A stretch of DNA of 64,000 nt from Flavipsychrobacter sp. (lineage in GTDB: Bacteria; Bacteroidota; Bacteroidia; Chitinophagales; Chitinophagaceae): positions 1 through 64,000 of the forward strand of contig JAJNBJ010000018.1 of assembly GCA_021155965.1 (NCBI GenBank), read 5' to 3'. The notes beneath the pieces were generated by a model, which saw only the letters and a program-made list of their open reading frames with translations, had not been told where the DNA came from and ran no database searches. Shown one piece after another: positions 9,660 to 19,480 of this stretch. The translations under genes were made by a program, and so were the position numbers. How positions within the stretch are numbered: position 1 is the stretch's first letter; every line of letters starts with the position of its first letter.

Positions 9660-10175
9660 CTAATCAACCCGCCTACCCATTTTCCGCCACTCCTCTAACA
9701 CGTTTGCCTCAATTTTTTTGTCAACATCGTCCCAATAGCTTTTGCATATTTCATTTAGTTGGCCGACTGTGAGCATGCGCTTGCCTTCGTCAAAAACAAC
9801 AACACCGCTGCAATTGACAAATAATTCTCCACCCCAGTAATCAACAAGATGAGACGGACCATTGCATACGACTCTCACGGCCTCATTTTCTACATTTGCC
9901 TCTAAGAAAGTCAGTTCGGCCTGGAATACTTCGCTGATCTCTGTCAGAACAATTTTGGGCAGGCTTTCTACACGCCAGGGATGAAGCTCAAGCCTGCTAA
10001 CATGCCGCATTTCAATAAAAAAGCTTTTGTAGGACGGATCGATCCGACTGGCAAGGTATTCGCAATCAACTTCAAGCACCAGCAATTCTTTATCGCCTAT
10101 CCAGGCAGCAGTAGACCCATCATGCAGAATAGAGAATATGTCGCAAAGGTTTTGAAGGGTATCAGATGCTTCCAT
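9660..10175 (-). CDS. Hypothetical protein
   Basis: An acidic, soluble protein of 171 residues from the preferred start at 10175; in-frame ATGs at 10199 and 10211 are possible. The later start is preferred because the terminator of the upstream glutamate dehydrogenase gene (10205-10235) overlaps the first possible start. No signal peptide, membrane span or known motif was recognised. Predicted secondary structure alternates strands and helices, ending in a Lys/Glu-rich helix. Function unknown. Confidence 0.6.
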   Translation of the reverse strand: MEASDTLQNLCDIFSILHDGSTAAWIGDKELLVLEVDCEYLASRIDPSYKSFFIEMRHVSRLELHPWRVESLPKIVLTEISEVFQAELTFLEANVENEAVRVVCNGPSHLVDYWGGELFVNCSGVVVFDEGKRMLTVGQLNEICKSYWDDVDKKIEANVLEEWRKMGRRVD

Positions 10176-10204
10176 GGGAAGTAAAGATAAATGAACCATG
10201 AATA

Positions 10205-10235
10205 AGTACAAAAAAGGCTGCCTTTCGGCAGCCTT
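10205..10235 (-). terminator. Terminator of glutamate dehydrogenase gene
   Basis: A 9-bp perfect stem (AAGGCTGCC at 10214-10222, GGCAGCCTT at 10227-10235, loop TTTC) is followed on the minus strand by a T-run. It lies 26 bp past the glutamate dehydrogenase stop. The stem resembles the one at 1968-1994. Confidence 0.85.
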
Positions 10236-10261
10236 CTAAAATCCAGTATCCAGCATCACTA

Positions 10262-11701
10262 TTATGGGAAGATACCCAGTTCTTCGTAAGATACGCCTAC
10301 TTTGTTGATGGCTACGGTGAATGCAGCAGTACGCATATCGGCAGCACCATCGAGGCTTAACCATGCATCGCGGATCTCGTGGTAAGAACCGATCATGGTG
10401 TCCTCAAGGCCTGAGTAAACCAGGTCAACCTCATCAGGGCCATGGAGTATTGCTTTCCTTTCAATATCGCCTACTTTTTTACCGGTAAGATTCTCGAAAG
10501 AACGGAGGATGTTATCGTTCTGGTTTTCGCTGAAACGTTTGTCCATACGGCCAAAACGCACGTGGCTCAGGTTCTTCAGCCACTCGAAATAAGATACGGT
10601 TACACCACCTGCATTCAGGTACATATCCGGCACTATTATCGCACCTTTCCTGTTCAGTATATCGTCTGCTTCCGGGGTTAGCGGGCCGTTAGCTGCTTCG
10701 CCTATTATCTTGGCCTGTATGCGGTCGGCATTGCTTGCGTTGATCACGTTCTCTAACGCCGCAGGTATCAGGATATCGCATGGCAGTTCCAGTGTAAGAG
10801 CACTGCTGTCTATATTCTTAGCACCGGGGAAATTGTGCAGGTGGCCTGTAGCTTTACGATGGTCAACCACATCATGCAGGTCGAGGCCATTCTCATTGTA
10901 AATACCGCCTTCATGCTCTGCAAGGCCAACAATGATAGCGCCATTCTCGTAAAAGAACTTAGCCGCATGGAAACCCACGTTGCCCAAGCCCTGTATCACC
11001 ACTTTCTTTCCCTCAAGGCCGGGAGTAAGGCCCAGCTTCTTCATATCTTCTGCTATGCTGCACATCTCGCGGATACCGTAGTAAACGCCAAGGCCGGTAG
11101 CTTCTGTACGGCCACGCACACCACCCTGTGTTACGGGCTTACCTGTAACACATGCCAGCGCATCTACTTCACCGGGCTTCAGTGAAGCATAAGTATCCAC
11201 TATCCAGCTCATTTCGCGGCCGCCTGTACCATAATCAGGGGCAGGAACGTCGAGGCCGGGGCCAATGAAGTTCTTCTTCACCAGCTCGCTTGCATAACGG
11301 CGGGTAATTTTCTCCAGCTCGAATGCAGTATATTTCTTAGGGTTGATCTTGATACCACCTTTTGCACCGCCAAAGGGCACGTTAACAATGGCACATTTAT
11401 AGGTCATCAGTGACGCCAGCGCCATCACCTCGTCCTGGTTCACATCCATGCTGTAACGGATACCACCTTTACAGGGCAGTTTGTGATGAGAGTGCTGTAC
11501 GCGATAGGCTTCTATAACCTCGATCTTATCACCGATACGAACCGGGAATTTCATACTATAGATCGAGTTACAGGCCTTGATCTGCTCAAGGATACCCGCT
11601 TCGAAGCGAGTGAATTTTGCAGCTTTGTCGAAGTTGCGTTCTACCCCCTGGAAAAAGCTGTAATGAGCTTCCTGTGTTGGCTTAGCAGTTACTGTTTCCA
11701 C
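10262..11701 (-). CDS. gdhA: Glutamate dehydrogenase (Glu/Leu/Phe/Val family)
   Basis: A 479-residue NAD(P)-dependent dehydrogenase interconverting glutamate with 2-oxoglutarate and ammonia in the cytoplasm. The substrate-binding segment [11 protein letters not shown], the active-site lysine segment [11 protein letters not shown] and the Rossmann motif GLGNVG are all present in the usual order. The N-terminal 20 residues are variable. Length is slightly above that of typical bacterial enzymes (about 420-450). The gene has its own terminator; the next gene upstream on the same strand is the small CcmD-like gene, ending 27 bp before this start. Amino-acid specificity (Glu versus Leu/Phe) is inferred from overall similarity. 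Confidence 0.92.
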   Translation of the reverse strand: METVTAKPTQEAHYSFFQGVERNFDKAAKFTRFEAGILEQIKACNSIYSMKFPVRIGDKIEVIEAYRVQHSHHKLPCKGGIRYSMDVNQDEVMALASLMTYKCAIVNVPFGGAKGGIKINPKKYTAFELEKITRRYASELVKKNFIGPGLDVPAPDYGTGGREMSWIVDTYASLKPGEVDALACVTGKPVTQGGVRGRTEATGLGVYYGIREMCSIAEDMKKLGLTPGLEGKKVVIQGLGNVGFHAAKFFYENGAIIVGLAEHEGGIYNENGLDLHDVVDHRKATGHLHNFPGAKNIDSSALTLELPCDILIPAALENVINASNADRIQAKIIGEAANGPLTPEADDILNRKGAIIVPDMYLNAGGVTVSYFEWLKNLSHVRFGRMDKRFSENQNDNILRSFENLTGKKVGDIERKAILHGPDEVDLVYSGLEDTMIGSYHEIRDAWLSLDGAADMRTAAFTVAINKVGVSYEELGIFP

Positions 11702-11727
11702 CTTTGTGTTTTAATTTTTATTAGTGA

Positions 11728-11940
11728 TCAATTATGATTTTTTTCCTTTTCTAACCGGCTTATTTTGCGATCGAGATACACGAGGTATGCGAAAATTCCC
11801 GCAAAGATAACGGCTAATACTGTAACAACAACGTATATTTTACCATTGGAGCGCATAGTATCCGCCATTTCGGTTTCTGCGGTTGCCAATAAGGGAGTTA
11901 CCAGCAATAAAAGAATGATCGTTACTATACGTTTAGCCAT
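11728..11940 (-). CDS. CcmD-like small membrane protein
   Basis: A 70-residue protein with a cleavable-looking N-terminal hydrophobic segment (about 5-20), a second membrane span at about 34-54 and a charged tail (RKISRLEKEK). This is the pattern of CcmD family proteins in Bacteroidota. It starts 11 bp after the stop of the CcsA/CcmC-like gene, so the two are almost certainly one transcription unit for cytochrome c haem delivery. The call rests on size, topology and neighbourhood. Confidence 0.75.
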   Translation of the reverse strand: MAKRIVTIILLLLVTPLLATAETEMADTMRSNGKIYVVVTVLAVIFAGIFAYLVYLDRKISRLEKEKNHN

Positions 11941-11951
11941 TGGGTCTCTTA

Positions 11952-12614
11952 TTAAGAATTTTCGTTTTGGTATTTTAATAACGCGGTCCTTATCTGCAAT
12001 GAGGCTATCCAGACCCCAAACAATATCCAGCCTAAAGACGCAGGGTAAAATACCGCCCTCATCGTATTATCAAGGTCGTATTTGCCGAATGCCGGGTTGC
12101 CGCCATTGCCGGGATGAAGGGAATCGACCATTCGTGGCAATACGTAGATAAGCGGAACTATCATAGCAAATGCGAATATGTTGTACACTGCGCTGATCTT
12201 GGCCTTTTTTTCCTCGTCTTTGATACCGCCACGCAATATGATATATGCAAAATAAATAAGCATGCAGAGGGCTGTGCCCAACTGCTTGGGGTCATTGCTC
12301 CAGGCCGTGCCCCAGGTATATTGCGCCCATATCATGCCGGTAAGCATACCTAATATGCTGAAAACGATGCCTGTATTGGTGAACTGCACGGCATAAATGT
12401 CGTGCTTCATGTCGGCTGAACGGAGGTATTTTATAGAGTAAACGAAAGCGCAGGTAAACAGTACCATCATCACAAACCACATGGGCACATGAAAATAGAG
12501 ATTACGTATGGTTTCATTAACTATATCCATCCGTGGAACGGCCATCAAGAAGCCACCAACTATGGTATATACCAATAACAGGAGTGACAGTATTTTCCAC
12601 CACCAGCTACGCAT
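11952..12614 (-). CDS. Cytochrome c biogenesis protein CcsA/CcmC type
   Basis: A 220-residue inner-membrane haem-handling protein with six predicted spans. The tryptophan-rich periplasmic segment WAQYTWGTAWSNDPKQ at about residues 118-133 is the haem-binding WWD-like motif of the CcmC/CcsA family. Conserved histidines lie near residues 42 and 168. It is paired with the CcmD-like gene downstream. The short length favours CcmC over the longer CcsA of system II, but the family names are used interchangeably in this phylum. Confidence 0.88.
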   Translation of the reverse strand: MRSWWWKILSLLLLVYTIVGGFLMAVPRMDIVNETIRNLYFHVPMWFVMMVLFTCAFVYSIKYLRSADMKHDIYAVQFTNTGIVFSILGMLTGMIWAQYTWGTAWSNDPKQLGTALCMLIYFAYIILRGGIKDEEKKAKISAVYNIFAFAMIVPLIYVLPRMVDSLHPGNGGNPAFGKYDLDNTMRAVFYPASLGWILFGVWIASLQIRTALLKYQNENS

Positions 12615-12634
12615 CAGTGATTTTAAAATTTTTG

Positions 12635-12642
12635 CAAAAGTA
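12635..12642 (-). promoter_or_regulatory. Candidate -7 box for cytochrome c maturation genes
   Basis: TACTTTTG on the minus strand matches TAnnTTTG and lies about 21 bp before the start codon at 12614. No convincing -33 element was found. Confidence 0.45.
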
Positions 12643-12753
12643 GTGCTTTACAAGACAATGAGAAAATGAATATTGCTGAAGTAGTATGTATATAACTTTA
12701 TTACACTAAAATGGTGTTGCACGCAAGGTCATATCCTCTAATTTTACTATCGG

Positions 12754-13170
12754 ATGAACAGGATATATAAATATTGCATATTGCTGCTTGTAGTGGTTAT
12801 AACGGGCCAGCGATCGTATGCCCAGCAGAAATATGCCAGCCCGGAGGATAGTATTGCCATATCAAAAGTGCTGCAAATACCCGTAGTGGACTTTTTGGTG
12901 AAGGATGATGAGTATAAAGCAGCGCATGTACGCTATAGTTACCGGGAGCATACTTACATCAGGATAATAGCCCGCCCTAATGACACACAACTATATTATT
13001 GCATCACTGTATCAGACAGCGGGTGGAGGCGGGCAAATGAGTTATACACTTTTGTTGTGAGGCCTGGTGTATGGACAGTGCGGTATGCCGACCCGGAATT
13101 ACGCAAGATCATTACGCTGGAAGAATGGGACGAGCGAAATAGAAAGAAAGCTAAAACAAAAAAGGATTAG
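12754..13170 (+). CDS. Hypothetical secreted protein
   Basis: A 138-residue protein with a Sec signal peptide (hydrophobic 8-19, cleavage after SYA at about 23). The mature part is about 115 residues, rich in strands, and ends in a strongly basic tail (ERNRKKAKTKKD). No known domain was recognised. Its stop overlaps the stop of the convergent acyl-CoA dehydrogenase gene by four bases, leaving no room for a terminator between them. Confidence 0.65.
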   Translation: MNRIYKYCILLLVVVITGQRSYAQQKYASPEDSIAISKVLQIPVVDFLVKDDEYKAAHVRYSYREHTYIRIIARPNDTQLYYCITVSDSGWRRANELYTFVVRPGVWTVRYADPELRKIITLEEWDERNRKKAKTKKD

Positions 13171-14945
13171 AAAGGATAGTGCCCCTTTTCTACCAGTTTT
13201 GCAGCTATCCTGCGCCTCGCTTCTTTAGTATTATACGCAGCAACTTTACTGAAACGCTTAACACCCATCAGCATCATGCGCTGCTCATCGCCATCGGCAA
13301 AGGCATTGATTGCATTCTTGCCCGCAATGTTTATACGGTCACCTGCATCGAAGATGAATGTGCGGGCAATGTCTGCTGCAATAGCAGCGTTTTCATTACC
13401 GGCAGCCTGCATCTTCATAGCGCGTATGAGTATTGATTCGGCCTGGAAGGTATCTATAAGCATATCGGCAAGGTTCATCAGTATTTCCTGCTCGTATTCC
13501 AGTTGCATCATCAGTTTTTGCGCGGCAGCACCTGCGCACATCAGTATCGCCTTCTTAAAGTTGGCAATAACTTTCAGCTCTGCGGCAAATGGTGCATCAT
13601 CCGTATCAAAGTCAGGGATGCTCATGAGCTCTTTCTGTATAGCCATTGCGGGAGCCATGATATTCAGCCTGCCCTTCATGGCACGCTTCAGGTACATATC
13701 TATTACCAGCAGCCTGTTTATCTCGTTCGTGCCTTCAAATATGCGGTTGATACGGCTGTCGCGGTAAGCGCGGGAGATATTGTATTCATCAGAGAAGCCG
13801 TTACCACCGTGTACCTGCACGCCTTCGTCCACTACAAAATCCAGGTTCTCTGAGCCCAGCACTTTCAGCATAGCACATTCTATGGCATATTCCTCAGCAG
13901 CGCCCAGCACCGCATTATCATGACCTGTGCTTTTCAGTTCCTGCTCTTTCTTTTCAATCCAATCGGCAGTGCGATAAAGTGCGCTTTCAGAAGCAAATAT
14001 CTTTATTGCCATCTCTGCCAGCTTGTGCTGCACTGCACCAAACGAAGCAATAGGCACTTTGAACTGCTCGCGGGTCTTAGCATAGTTGATGGTTGTCTTT
14101 AATGCCAGTTTTGCACCACCTGTAGCTGCTGCAGCCAGCTTGAGCCTGCCTATGTTGAGGATATTGAAAGCTATGACGTGCCCCCTGCCTATCTCGCCCA
14201 GCAGGTTCTCTTTAGGAATGGCACAATTCTCGAAAAACAACTGGCGGGTGCTGGAGCCTTTAATGCCCATCTTATGCTCTTCCTCACCGAAAGAAAGGCC
14301 GGGTGTATTGCGCTCAACTATGAATGCGCTGAAGTCTTTGCCATCTACTTTTGCAAATACAGTAAATACATCGGCAAAACCCGCATTGGTGATCCATATT
14401 TTCTGGCCATTCAATACCCAGCTTTTGCCATCTTCACTGAGCTTTGCTGTGGTTTTTGCTGCCAGTGCGTCAGATCCTGAACCGGGCTCGGTAAGGGCAT
14501 AGGCGCCTTTCATTTCGCCGGCCGCCAGTTTGGGAATGAATTTATCTTTCTGTTCCTGTGTACCGAAATATAAAATAGGCAATGACCCTATGCCATTATG
14601 CGCTGCCATAGCCACAGCGAAAGAATGGCCACCACCGAGACATTCGTTAATGATGGTAGCTGTTACAAAATCTTTGCCCAACCCTCCATACTGCTCGGGA
14701 AAAGCAGCACCCAGCAAACCTAACTTACCTGCTTCATCCAGCAGCGATTGCATCAGCCCTTCTTTCTTTGCATCAAGCTCAATGAGATGGGGTATTACAT
14801 CTTTATTCAGGAACTCATTGCACATGTCTATGATCATGCGCTGCTCGTCGTTGAAGTTTTCGGGAGTAAATGTATCTTCCGGTGCGGATGCCTGTAACAG
14901 GAAGCCACCACCCGGTATTGCTGAAGAAAGTGTTTGTGTGCCCAT
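13167..14945 (-). CDS. Acyl-CoA dehydrogenase
   Basis: An FAD-dependent dehydrogenase of about 592 residues catalysing the first step of fatty acyl-CoA beta-oxidation. It has the standard N-terminal helical, middle beta (YALTEPGSGSDA) and C-terminal helical domains. The catalytic base sits in RIFEGTNEI. A C-terminal extension of about 170 residues is typical of the long VLCAD-like family. The start at 14945 (MGTQTLSS) is preferred over the upstream ATG at 15002 because conserved sequence begins there. The gene follows the DUF4292 gene on the same strand with a 64-bp gap. Chain-length specificity is unknown. Confidence 0.92.
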   Translation of the reverse strand: MGTQTLSSAIPGGGFLLQASAPEDTFTPENFNDEQRMIIDMCNEFLNKDVIPHLIELDAKKEGLMQSLLDEAGKLGLLGAAFPEQYGGLGKDFVTATIINECLGGGHSFAVAMAAHNGIGSLPILYFGTQEQKDKFIPKLAAGEMKGAYALTEPGSGSDALAAKTTAKLSEDGKSWVLNGQKIWITNAGFADVFTVFAKVDGKDFSAFIVERNTPGLSFGEEEHKMGIKGSSTRQLFFENCAIPKENLLGEIGRGHVIAFNILNIGRLKLAAAATGGAKLALKTTINYAKTREQFKVPIASFGAVQHKLAEMAIKIFASESALYRTADWIEKKEQELKSTGHDNAVLGAAEEYAIECAMLKVLGSENLDFVVDEGVQVHGGNGFSDEYNISRAYRDSRINRIFEGTNEINRLLVIDMYLKRAMKGRLNIMAPAMAIQKELMSIPDFDTDDAPFAAELKVIANFKKAILMCAGAAAQKLMMQLEYEQEILMNLADMLIDTFQAESILIRAMKMQAAGNENAAIAADIARTFIFDAGDRINIAGKNAINAFADGDEQRMMLMGVKRFSKVAAYNTKEARRRIAAKLVEKGHYPF

Positions 14946-15009
14946 GGGAATACTTTGCGTAAATCTAATAAATCCTGTATTAATACCTGTTACAACAATC
15001 AAGCCAGTT

Positions 15010-15888
15010 TTAATTTTTATCCGGCGGCGGATTGATGGCGTAATTCTTAGGGACAGAGAACGGGAATTCGAGGTTCTCGTCGAAATTCACCTTATTAAAG
15101 TTCATATCAAGGGTATAAAAGTCGTTGCCGTTCTGCAGGTTCAGCACCCTGTCGGTAGATACGCGTTTTCCGTCTGCCTTTTCATATTTGCCATACCTGG
15201 TTATCGCTTTTGGGCCGTTAGGCTGGTAGGTGAGCAACTGTGCAGCGCTCATAGTGCTATCGGCCTTGTTGTAGGTTATTTCCTGCATATAACTGGTATC
15301 TTCTACATGCAGCACCCATTTATCCCCGGCATTGGCAACGCCCGTAATGTCACCGTCACGGAGGGGTTCACCAATTATCAGGTTTTGCAGGGATGCGAAA
15401 TCTATACGGGCAGGCAATATTCTGGCTGCATTTGCCAGGGGGATGCACATGGCGGTCTTCTGGAGATGGTTAAGCAGGAAAAAACTATCGGGCGTAACAT
15501 AAACACGTGCAAAGGAGATACCACCCAGCGCGGTTATGTTTATCCATATTATGCTGTCTTTCTTCACCCTGAAATGGGCAGTGAACTCCTGTTTATCATC
15601 AGGCGCTTCCATATGCATCTTCGCCTTGCCCGAGAATGTCCTGTACTGCAGCCTGGTTGTCCATAAAGGGGTAACCTCCTCTATCATTTTTTTTATAACA
15701 GCTATGCTGTCCACAGTATTTGCGACAGAATCGCCCGCAGATAATATTCCCGAATCGATACGGGCTACAGAATCTGCCTTGAATACATATACCTCGGGCT
15801 TTTTACCCGCCACCAGCTTACGGAACGAACACGAATACAGTGAACAAGCGAGAATAAACAATACTGTCCCGGGAATAAACCTATTCAT
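15010..15888 (-). CDS. DUF4292 lipoprotein
   Basis: A 292-residue lipoprotein (from ATG at 15888) with lipobox LYSC at about residues 17-20. The mature protein has the strand-rich sequence and the closing FPFSVPKNY segment of the DUF4292 family, which is structurally akin to LolA/LolB lipid-carrier folds. It overlaps the stop of the upstream TPR gene by 8 bp, so the genes are translationally coupled. An outer-membrane lipoprotein or lipid handling role is a family-level inference only. Confidence 0.85.
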   Translation of the reverse strand: MNRFIPGTVLFILACSLYSCSFRKLVAGKKPEVYVFKADSVARIDSGILSAGDSVANTVDSIAVIKKMIEEVTPLWTTRLQYRTFSGKAKMHMEAPDDKQEFTAHFRVKKDSIIWINITALGGISFARVYVTPDSFFLLNHLQKTAMCIPLANAARILPARIDFASLQNLIIGEPLRDGDITGVANAGDKWVLHVEDTSYMQEITYNKADSTMSAAQLLTYQPNGPKAITRYGKYEKADGKRVSTDRVLNLQNGNDFYTLDMNFNKVNFDENLEFPFSVPKNYAINPPPDKN

Positions 15889-17626
15889 ACAATTTTCCTT
15901 CGCTAATTTTTTTATCAAGCATTGCATCATCTCCCCCGCCTATCGCTTTCGCTTTTTTCCAGTATTCGAGCGCTTTGTCTTTTTCATTAAGCTGGTAACA
16001 TATATTCCCAAGATGGTCGTAAAGGGTTGCATCTACATTATCACCGGCAAGCTTAATGGCCCGCTCGATATAGTCTTTTGCTTTCAGGTAATTCCCCTTC
16101 TTGTACTGTATCCAGCCATAGGTATCCAGGTATGTACCCTCATTGGGCTTTTGATCCAACGACTTCTGCGACATACGCTCTGCTTCGTCCAGTTTCTTGC
16201 CGCGTTCAGAAAGGTAATAAGCGTAGTTGTTCAAAACACCGGCATTACCCGGGTCATAAGAAAGTGCCTTTTCAAAAGACTTATCCGAAAGGTCGTCCTG
16301 CTTGTTGGAATGATAGATATCTGCCAGCAGTGCATGCATATCAGCAAGCATACGGTTATCGTTCTCCGGCTGCAGGTCTATAGCGCGTTTAACGGCATTG
16401 ATCGCCTGGGGGTATTGCTTCTTATTCATGTAACCAATGCCATTGAAGTAACTGTACAGCGCCATATTAGGGAACAGCCGCATAGCCCGTTCACTGGTTT
16501 TGATCAATGAATCAGCATACTTCTTATCGCCATAGCCCACCAGCAGCTTGCCCCAAAGGTTTGGGTTATTGGGTTTTATGCGCAGCGACCTACTATACAT
16601 CATCATCGCACTATCATGCTGACCGTTCAACTGGAGCATATCCCCCCAGAATGCCATTACCAGGTCATCATCAGGGTATTGCTCGGCAAGCTGCCTTATT
16701 ATCGGCGATCCTTCCCTGCTCATTATTGAATCATTGGGGAACTTTTGCAGGAATGTCTGGAATACACCCAATTGGTCTTCAGGTTCCAGGCCCTTATCCA
16801 GTATCACATTCATGATATGCTTCCTGTACGCCAGAGTATCTCCTGTTCTCAGGTATCCTTCTGCAATGCCAAATTTTATCAACGGGTCATCGGGGATGAC
16901 CTTCGCAGCCTGACCATAGACATCGGCAGCCTTTCCCGGCTGCTTGTTGCTCTCGTAAATATCAGCAAGCAGCTTGTAGTATTTGGCATTCCTTGGGTCT
17001 TTAGCTATCATTTCCTGCACAACAGTTGCAGCCTTCTCCACATTGTTCATTTCCAGGTACAATTGCATTTTGCGCATCTGTATCTCCTCATCGCCCACAT
17101 GCTGCACCAGGGCCTTATCAAAATAACTTACCGCCTCATCATATTTCTTCGCCTTTGCAAAATATTCAGCCGCCACAACCAGGTAGTTGACCTCGCGGGG
17201 CTCCGCTTTGCTTAATTCCACCACAATATTGGCGGCCTCCAGGAACTTGCCTTTGTCTGCCAGTAGCGCAGCCTGCTGCTCTTTATACCATTTATTACCG
17301 GGATCTAGCGAGATCGCTTTCTTAATATATTCGTCCGCCTTATCCATGCGCCGCTCGGCATGGTTTATTTTAGATAATTCATACCATCCGTAGGAAACCT
17401 CGGGACGGGCATCCACATATTTTTGAAGCAATTCAGCAGCCAGCTTATCATCATTGTGCGAGCGGGCCTTCATGGCGTCAAAATAAAATTTATCGGCAAT
17501 GGCATTCTTACCGGCCCTCGACATTTCATTCAACGTATCAGTAGTTTCCTCCTGTGCATGAACAGAAGAGACAATGCCGGTTGATAGGAATAAGGCAAGA
17601 TATATGCTAAGATGTTTCAATCTCAT
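15881..17626 (-). CDS. Tetratricopeptide repeat protein, secreted
   Basis: A 581-residue protein with a signal peptide ending VHAQ at about residue 25, followed by some twelve to thirteen TPR helical hairpins spanning nearly the whole mature chain (for example YGWYELSKINHAERRMDKAD and YDHLGNICYQLNEKDKALEYW). It is a periplasmic or outer-membrane-associated scaffold. It overlaps the nucleotidyltransferase stop by 4 bp (ATGA-type coupling) and the DUF4292 gene by 8 bp. The dut, nucleotidyltransferase, TPR, DUF4292 order is one I associate with this phylum. Confidence 0.88.
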   Translation of the reverse strand: MRLKHLSIYLALFLSTGIVSSVHAQEETTDTLNEMSRAGKNAIADKFYFDAMKARSHNDDKLAAELLQKYVDARPEVSYGWYELSKINHAERRMDKADEYIKKAISLDPGNKWYKEQQAALLADKGKFLEAANIVVELSKAEPREVNYLVVAAEYFAKAKKYDEAVSYFDKALVQHVGDEEIQMRKMQLYLEMNNVEKAATVVQEMIAKDPRNAKYYKLLADIYESNKQPGKAADVYGQAAKVIPDDPLIKFGIAEGYLRTGDTLAYRKHIMNVILDKGLEPEDQLGVFQTFLQKFPNDSIMSREGSPIIRQLAEQYPDDDLVMAFWGDMLQLNGQHDSAMMMYSRSLRIKPNNPNLWGKLLVGYGDKKYADSLIKTSERAMRLFPNMALYSYFNGIGYMNKKQYPQAINAVKRAIDLQPENDNRMLADMHALLADIYHSNKQDDLSDKSFEKALSYDPGNAGVLNNYAYYLSERGKKLDEAERMSQKSLDQKPNEGTYLDTYGWIQYKKGNYLKAKDYIERAIKLAGDNVDATLYDHLGNICYQLNEKDKALEYWKKAKAIGGGDDAMLDKKISEGKLYE

Positions 17627-18627
17627 ATTTGCGAGAAATCACCGATGCTTAGTTCACTCGGTTTATCCGTGTAAGTTACGCTTTTCCCAAGGATCGAATT
17701 ATCGATCACCGCATTTTTAACAATACTATCTGACTGGATAATGCTGTTCGTGATACGGGAATTCTCGATAGCAGCACCTTTTTCCAATGAAACGTGCGGG
17801 CCTATAACAGAATTTTTCACCACTACCCCATCTGCCAAAAAGCAAGGTGCAATGATCACAGAATGTTCAATAGTAGCCTTTTGTGAAACCAGTTGCTCTG
17901 AATTCTGCTTTATTTCCAGGATACGTTTGTTCGTATAAACGGCAGCATCCTTATAACCGCAATCGAACCACTCCTGCACCTGGTCGGTATAGAACTTAAC
18001 GCCATTCTTCAGCATGTGCTCCATGGCGTCGGTTATCTGGTATTCGCCCTTCAGCTTTATGTCGTTGTCTATCAGCCTTTGCAGCTCTTTTTTCAGATGG
18101 TCCCCATCCCTGAAGTAATACACCCCTATTATAGCCAGGTCTGAAACGAATTCCGCCGGTTTTTCTACAAATGCTTCTATTTCATTGTTTGCACTCAGCT
18201 TCACCACACCATAAGCACGCGGGTCTTCTACCTTCTGCGTCCATACTATAGCATCCTTATTTTTATCAATACTGAATTTGGCATTGAACAGCGTATCGGC
18301 AAACGCAATAAATACATTGCCCGAAAGCGTTTCTTTTGCGCATAGTATAGCATGTGCCGTACCCAAAGCCTGCTCCTGGTAGCATATTTTGCCTTTTGCA
18401 CCCAATGCCTCAGCAACACTGCATAAATGAGCTTCCACGTCCTTGCCGAATGATGGCGCTATAACAAAAGCTATTTCTTCTACTTTTTCGTTGCAGGTAG
18501 CCAGTATATCCTCTACAAGACGCTGTACTATTGGCTTACCTGCTATTGGCAATAATGGTTTCGCTGTGGTTAATGTGTGGGGGCGCATCCTTTTCCCCAT
18601 GCCCGCCATTGGTATAATAATGTTCAT
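17623..18627 (-). CDS. Sugar-phosphate nucleotidyltransferase
   Basis: A 334-residue cytoplasmic enzyme. The N terminus carries the nucleotidyltransferase signature (GMGKRMRPHT followed by AKPLLPIAGKP), with the catalytic Arg and Lys. The C-terminal third shows a left-handed beta-helix with isoleucine-led hexapeptide-like turns (ENSRITNSIIQS, KNAVIDNSILG). It transfers a nucleotide to a sugar-1-phosphate for envelope polysaccharide synthesis. Whether the sugar is glucose, mannose or another cannot be read. It is coupled to the TPR gene. Confidence 0.85.
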   Translation of the reverse strand: MNIIIPMAGMGKRMRPHTLTTAKPLLPIAGKPIVQRLVEDILATCNEKVEEIAFVIAPSFGKDVEAHLCSVAEALGAKGKICYQEQALGTAHAILCAKETLSGNVFIAFADTLFNAKFSIDKNKDAIVWTQKVEDPRAYGVVKLSANNEIEAFVEKPAEFVSDLAIIGVYYFRDGDHLKKELQRLIDNDIKLKGEYQITDAMEHMLKNGVKFYTDQVQEWFDCGYKDAAVYTNKRILEIKQNSEQLVSQKATIEHSVIIAPCFLADGVVVKNSVIGPHVSLEKGAAIENSRITNSIIQSDSIVKNAVIDNSILGKSVTYTDKPSELSIGDFSQI

Positions 18628-18664
18628 ATCTGTTTATCTAAATAAATTTATAATTCTTTCGTTA

Positions 18665-19105
18665 TCAATGAGTACCGGAATGACCAAAACCACCCGCTCC
18701 TCTTGCTGTTTCTTCCAGCACTTCCACATCATCCCATTCCACATTTTCATACTTCGAAATGACCATCTGGGCTATGCGCTCCCCGTCGTTGATCACCTGT
18801 TCTTCACCTGATAAGTTGATCATGGCTATCATGATCTCCCCACGATAATCGCTGTCTATAGTCCCGGGCGTATTGATTAACGTCAGTCCTTTTTTTATAG
18901 CCATGCCGCTGCGCGGGCGTATCTGCGCCTCGTAACCTGCCGGTAAAGCTATGTATAACCCGGTCGGTATTAGCTTGCGGGCCATTGCGGGCAGCGTAAT
19001 CGGTTCCCGCAACCATGCCCGGAGGTCCATACCACTTGAACCGGTAGTTTGGTATGCCGGTAATTCGTGTGGAGACTTATTAATTATCTGGACCTTTACA
19101 CTCAT
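18665..19105 (-). CDS. dut: dUTP diphosphatase
   Basis: A 146-residue homotrimeric enzyme converting dUTP to dUMP. All five dUTPase motifs are visible: [33 protein letters not shown] and the C-terminal [11 protein letters not shown] that closes over the active site. Length matches bacterial Dut exactly. It is the first gene of the run that continues with the nucleotidyltransferase, and a -7 box lies about 40 bp upstream. Confidence 0.96.
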   Translation of the reverse strand: MSVKVQIINKSPHELPAYQTTGSSGMDLRAWLREPITLPAMARKLIPTGLYIALPAGYEAQIRPRSGMAIKKGLTLINTPGTIDSDYRGEIMIAMINLSGEEQVINDGERIAQMVISKYENVEWDDVEVLEETARGAGGFGHSGTH

Positions 19106-19145
19106 ACTTTAATTTATCAATCCAACGGTTTTCGATCAAGGCAGG

Positions 19146-19153
19146 CAAAGGTA
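19146..19153 (-). promoter_or_regulatory. Candidate -7 box for dut operon
   Basis: TACCTTTG on the minus strand matches TAnnTTTG, 40 bp before the dut start codon. It would drive the dut to DUF4292 run. Confidence 0.5.
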
Positions 19154-19228
19154 AGTAGCAAGGACTAAAATAGGGTTAAAGAACGGTCATTTTAAATAAA
19201 TTTCTATGAGTTGAATTGATCAACTCCC

Positions 19229-19414
19229 TCACTGATCTTTTTTTTGTGTTCCTTTTACAATAAAAAATACGCCCACAGCCATCCAGAGCAAGCAGGCAAA
19301 CTGCACCAACGCAGGAGATATGTTCTTTATGGCGGCTTTATTGGCAGTTACAGTATATAGTTCCATCATGCCAACTATTAATAATATTAAACCTACTATG
19401 ACTCTCCAGCCCAT
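19229..19414 (-). CDS. Small two-span membrane protein
   Basis: A 61-residue protein from the ATG at 19414 (MGWRVIVGL), with two hydrophobic spans (about 3-18 and 32-54) and a basic tail. An upstream in-frame start at 19507 would overlap the divergent oxidoreductase gene at 19481 and add a non-hydrophobic leader, so it is not favoured. No family recognised. Confidence 0.6.
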   Translation of the reverse strand: MGWRVIVGLILLIVGMMELYTVTANKAAIKNISPALVQFACLLWMAVGVFFIVKGTQKKDQ

Positions 19415-19480
19415 ATTTAAAAATTCAGGCTGCCAAATTAGTTCTTTTTCCCTGACGGAGATGGTTAGTATCTTGCAGCG

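Noticed and set aside
14530-15666. 378-codon open frame across acyl-CoA dehydrogenase and DUF4292 genes
   Set aside because: Antisense to two well-supported genes and spanning their junction.
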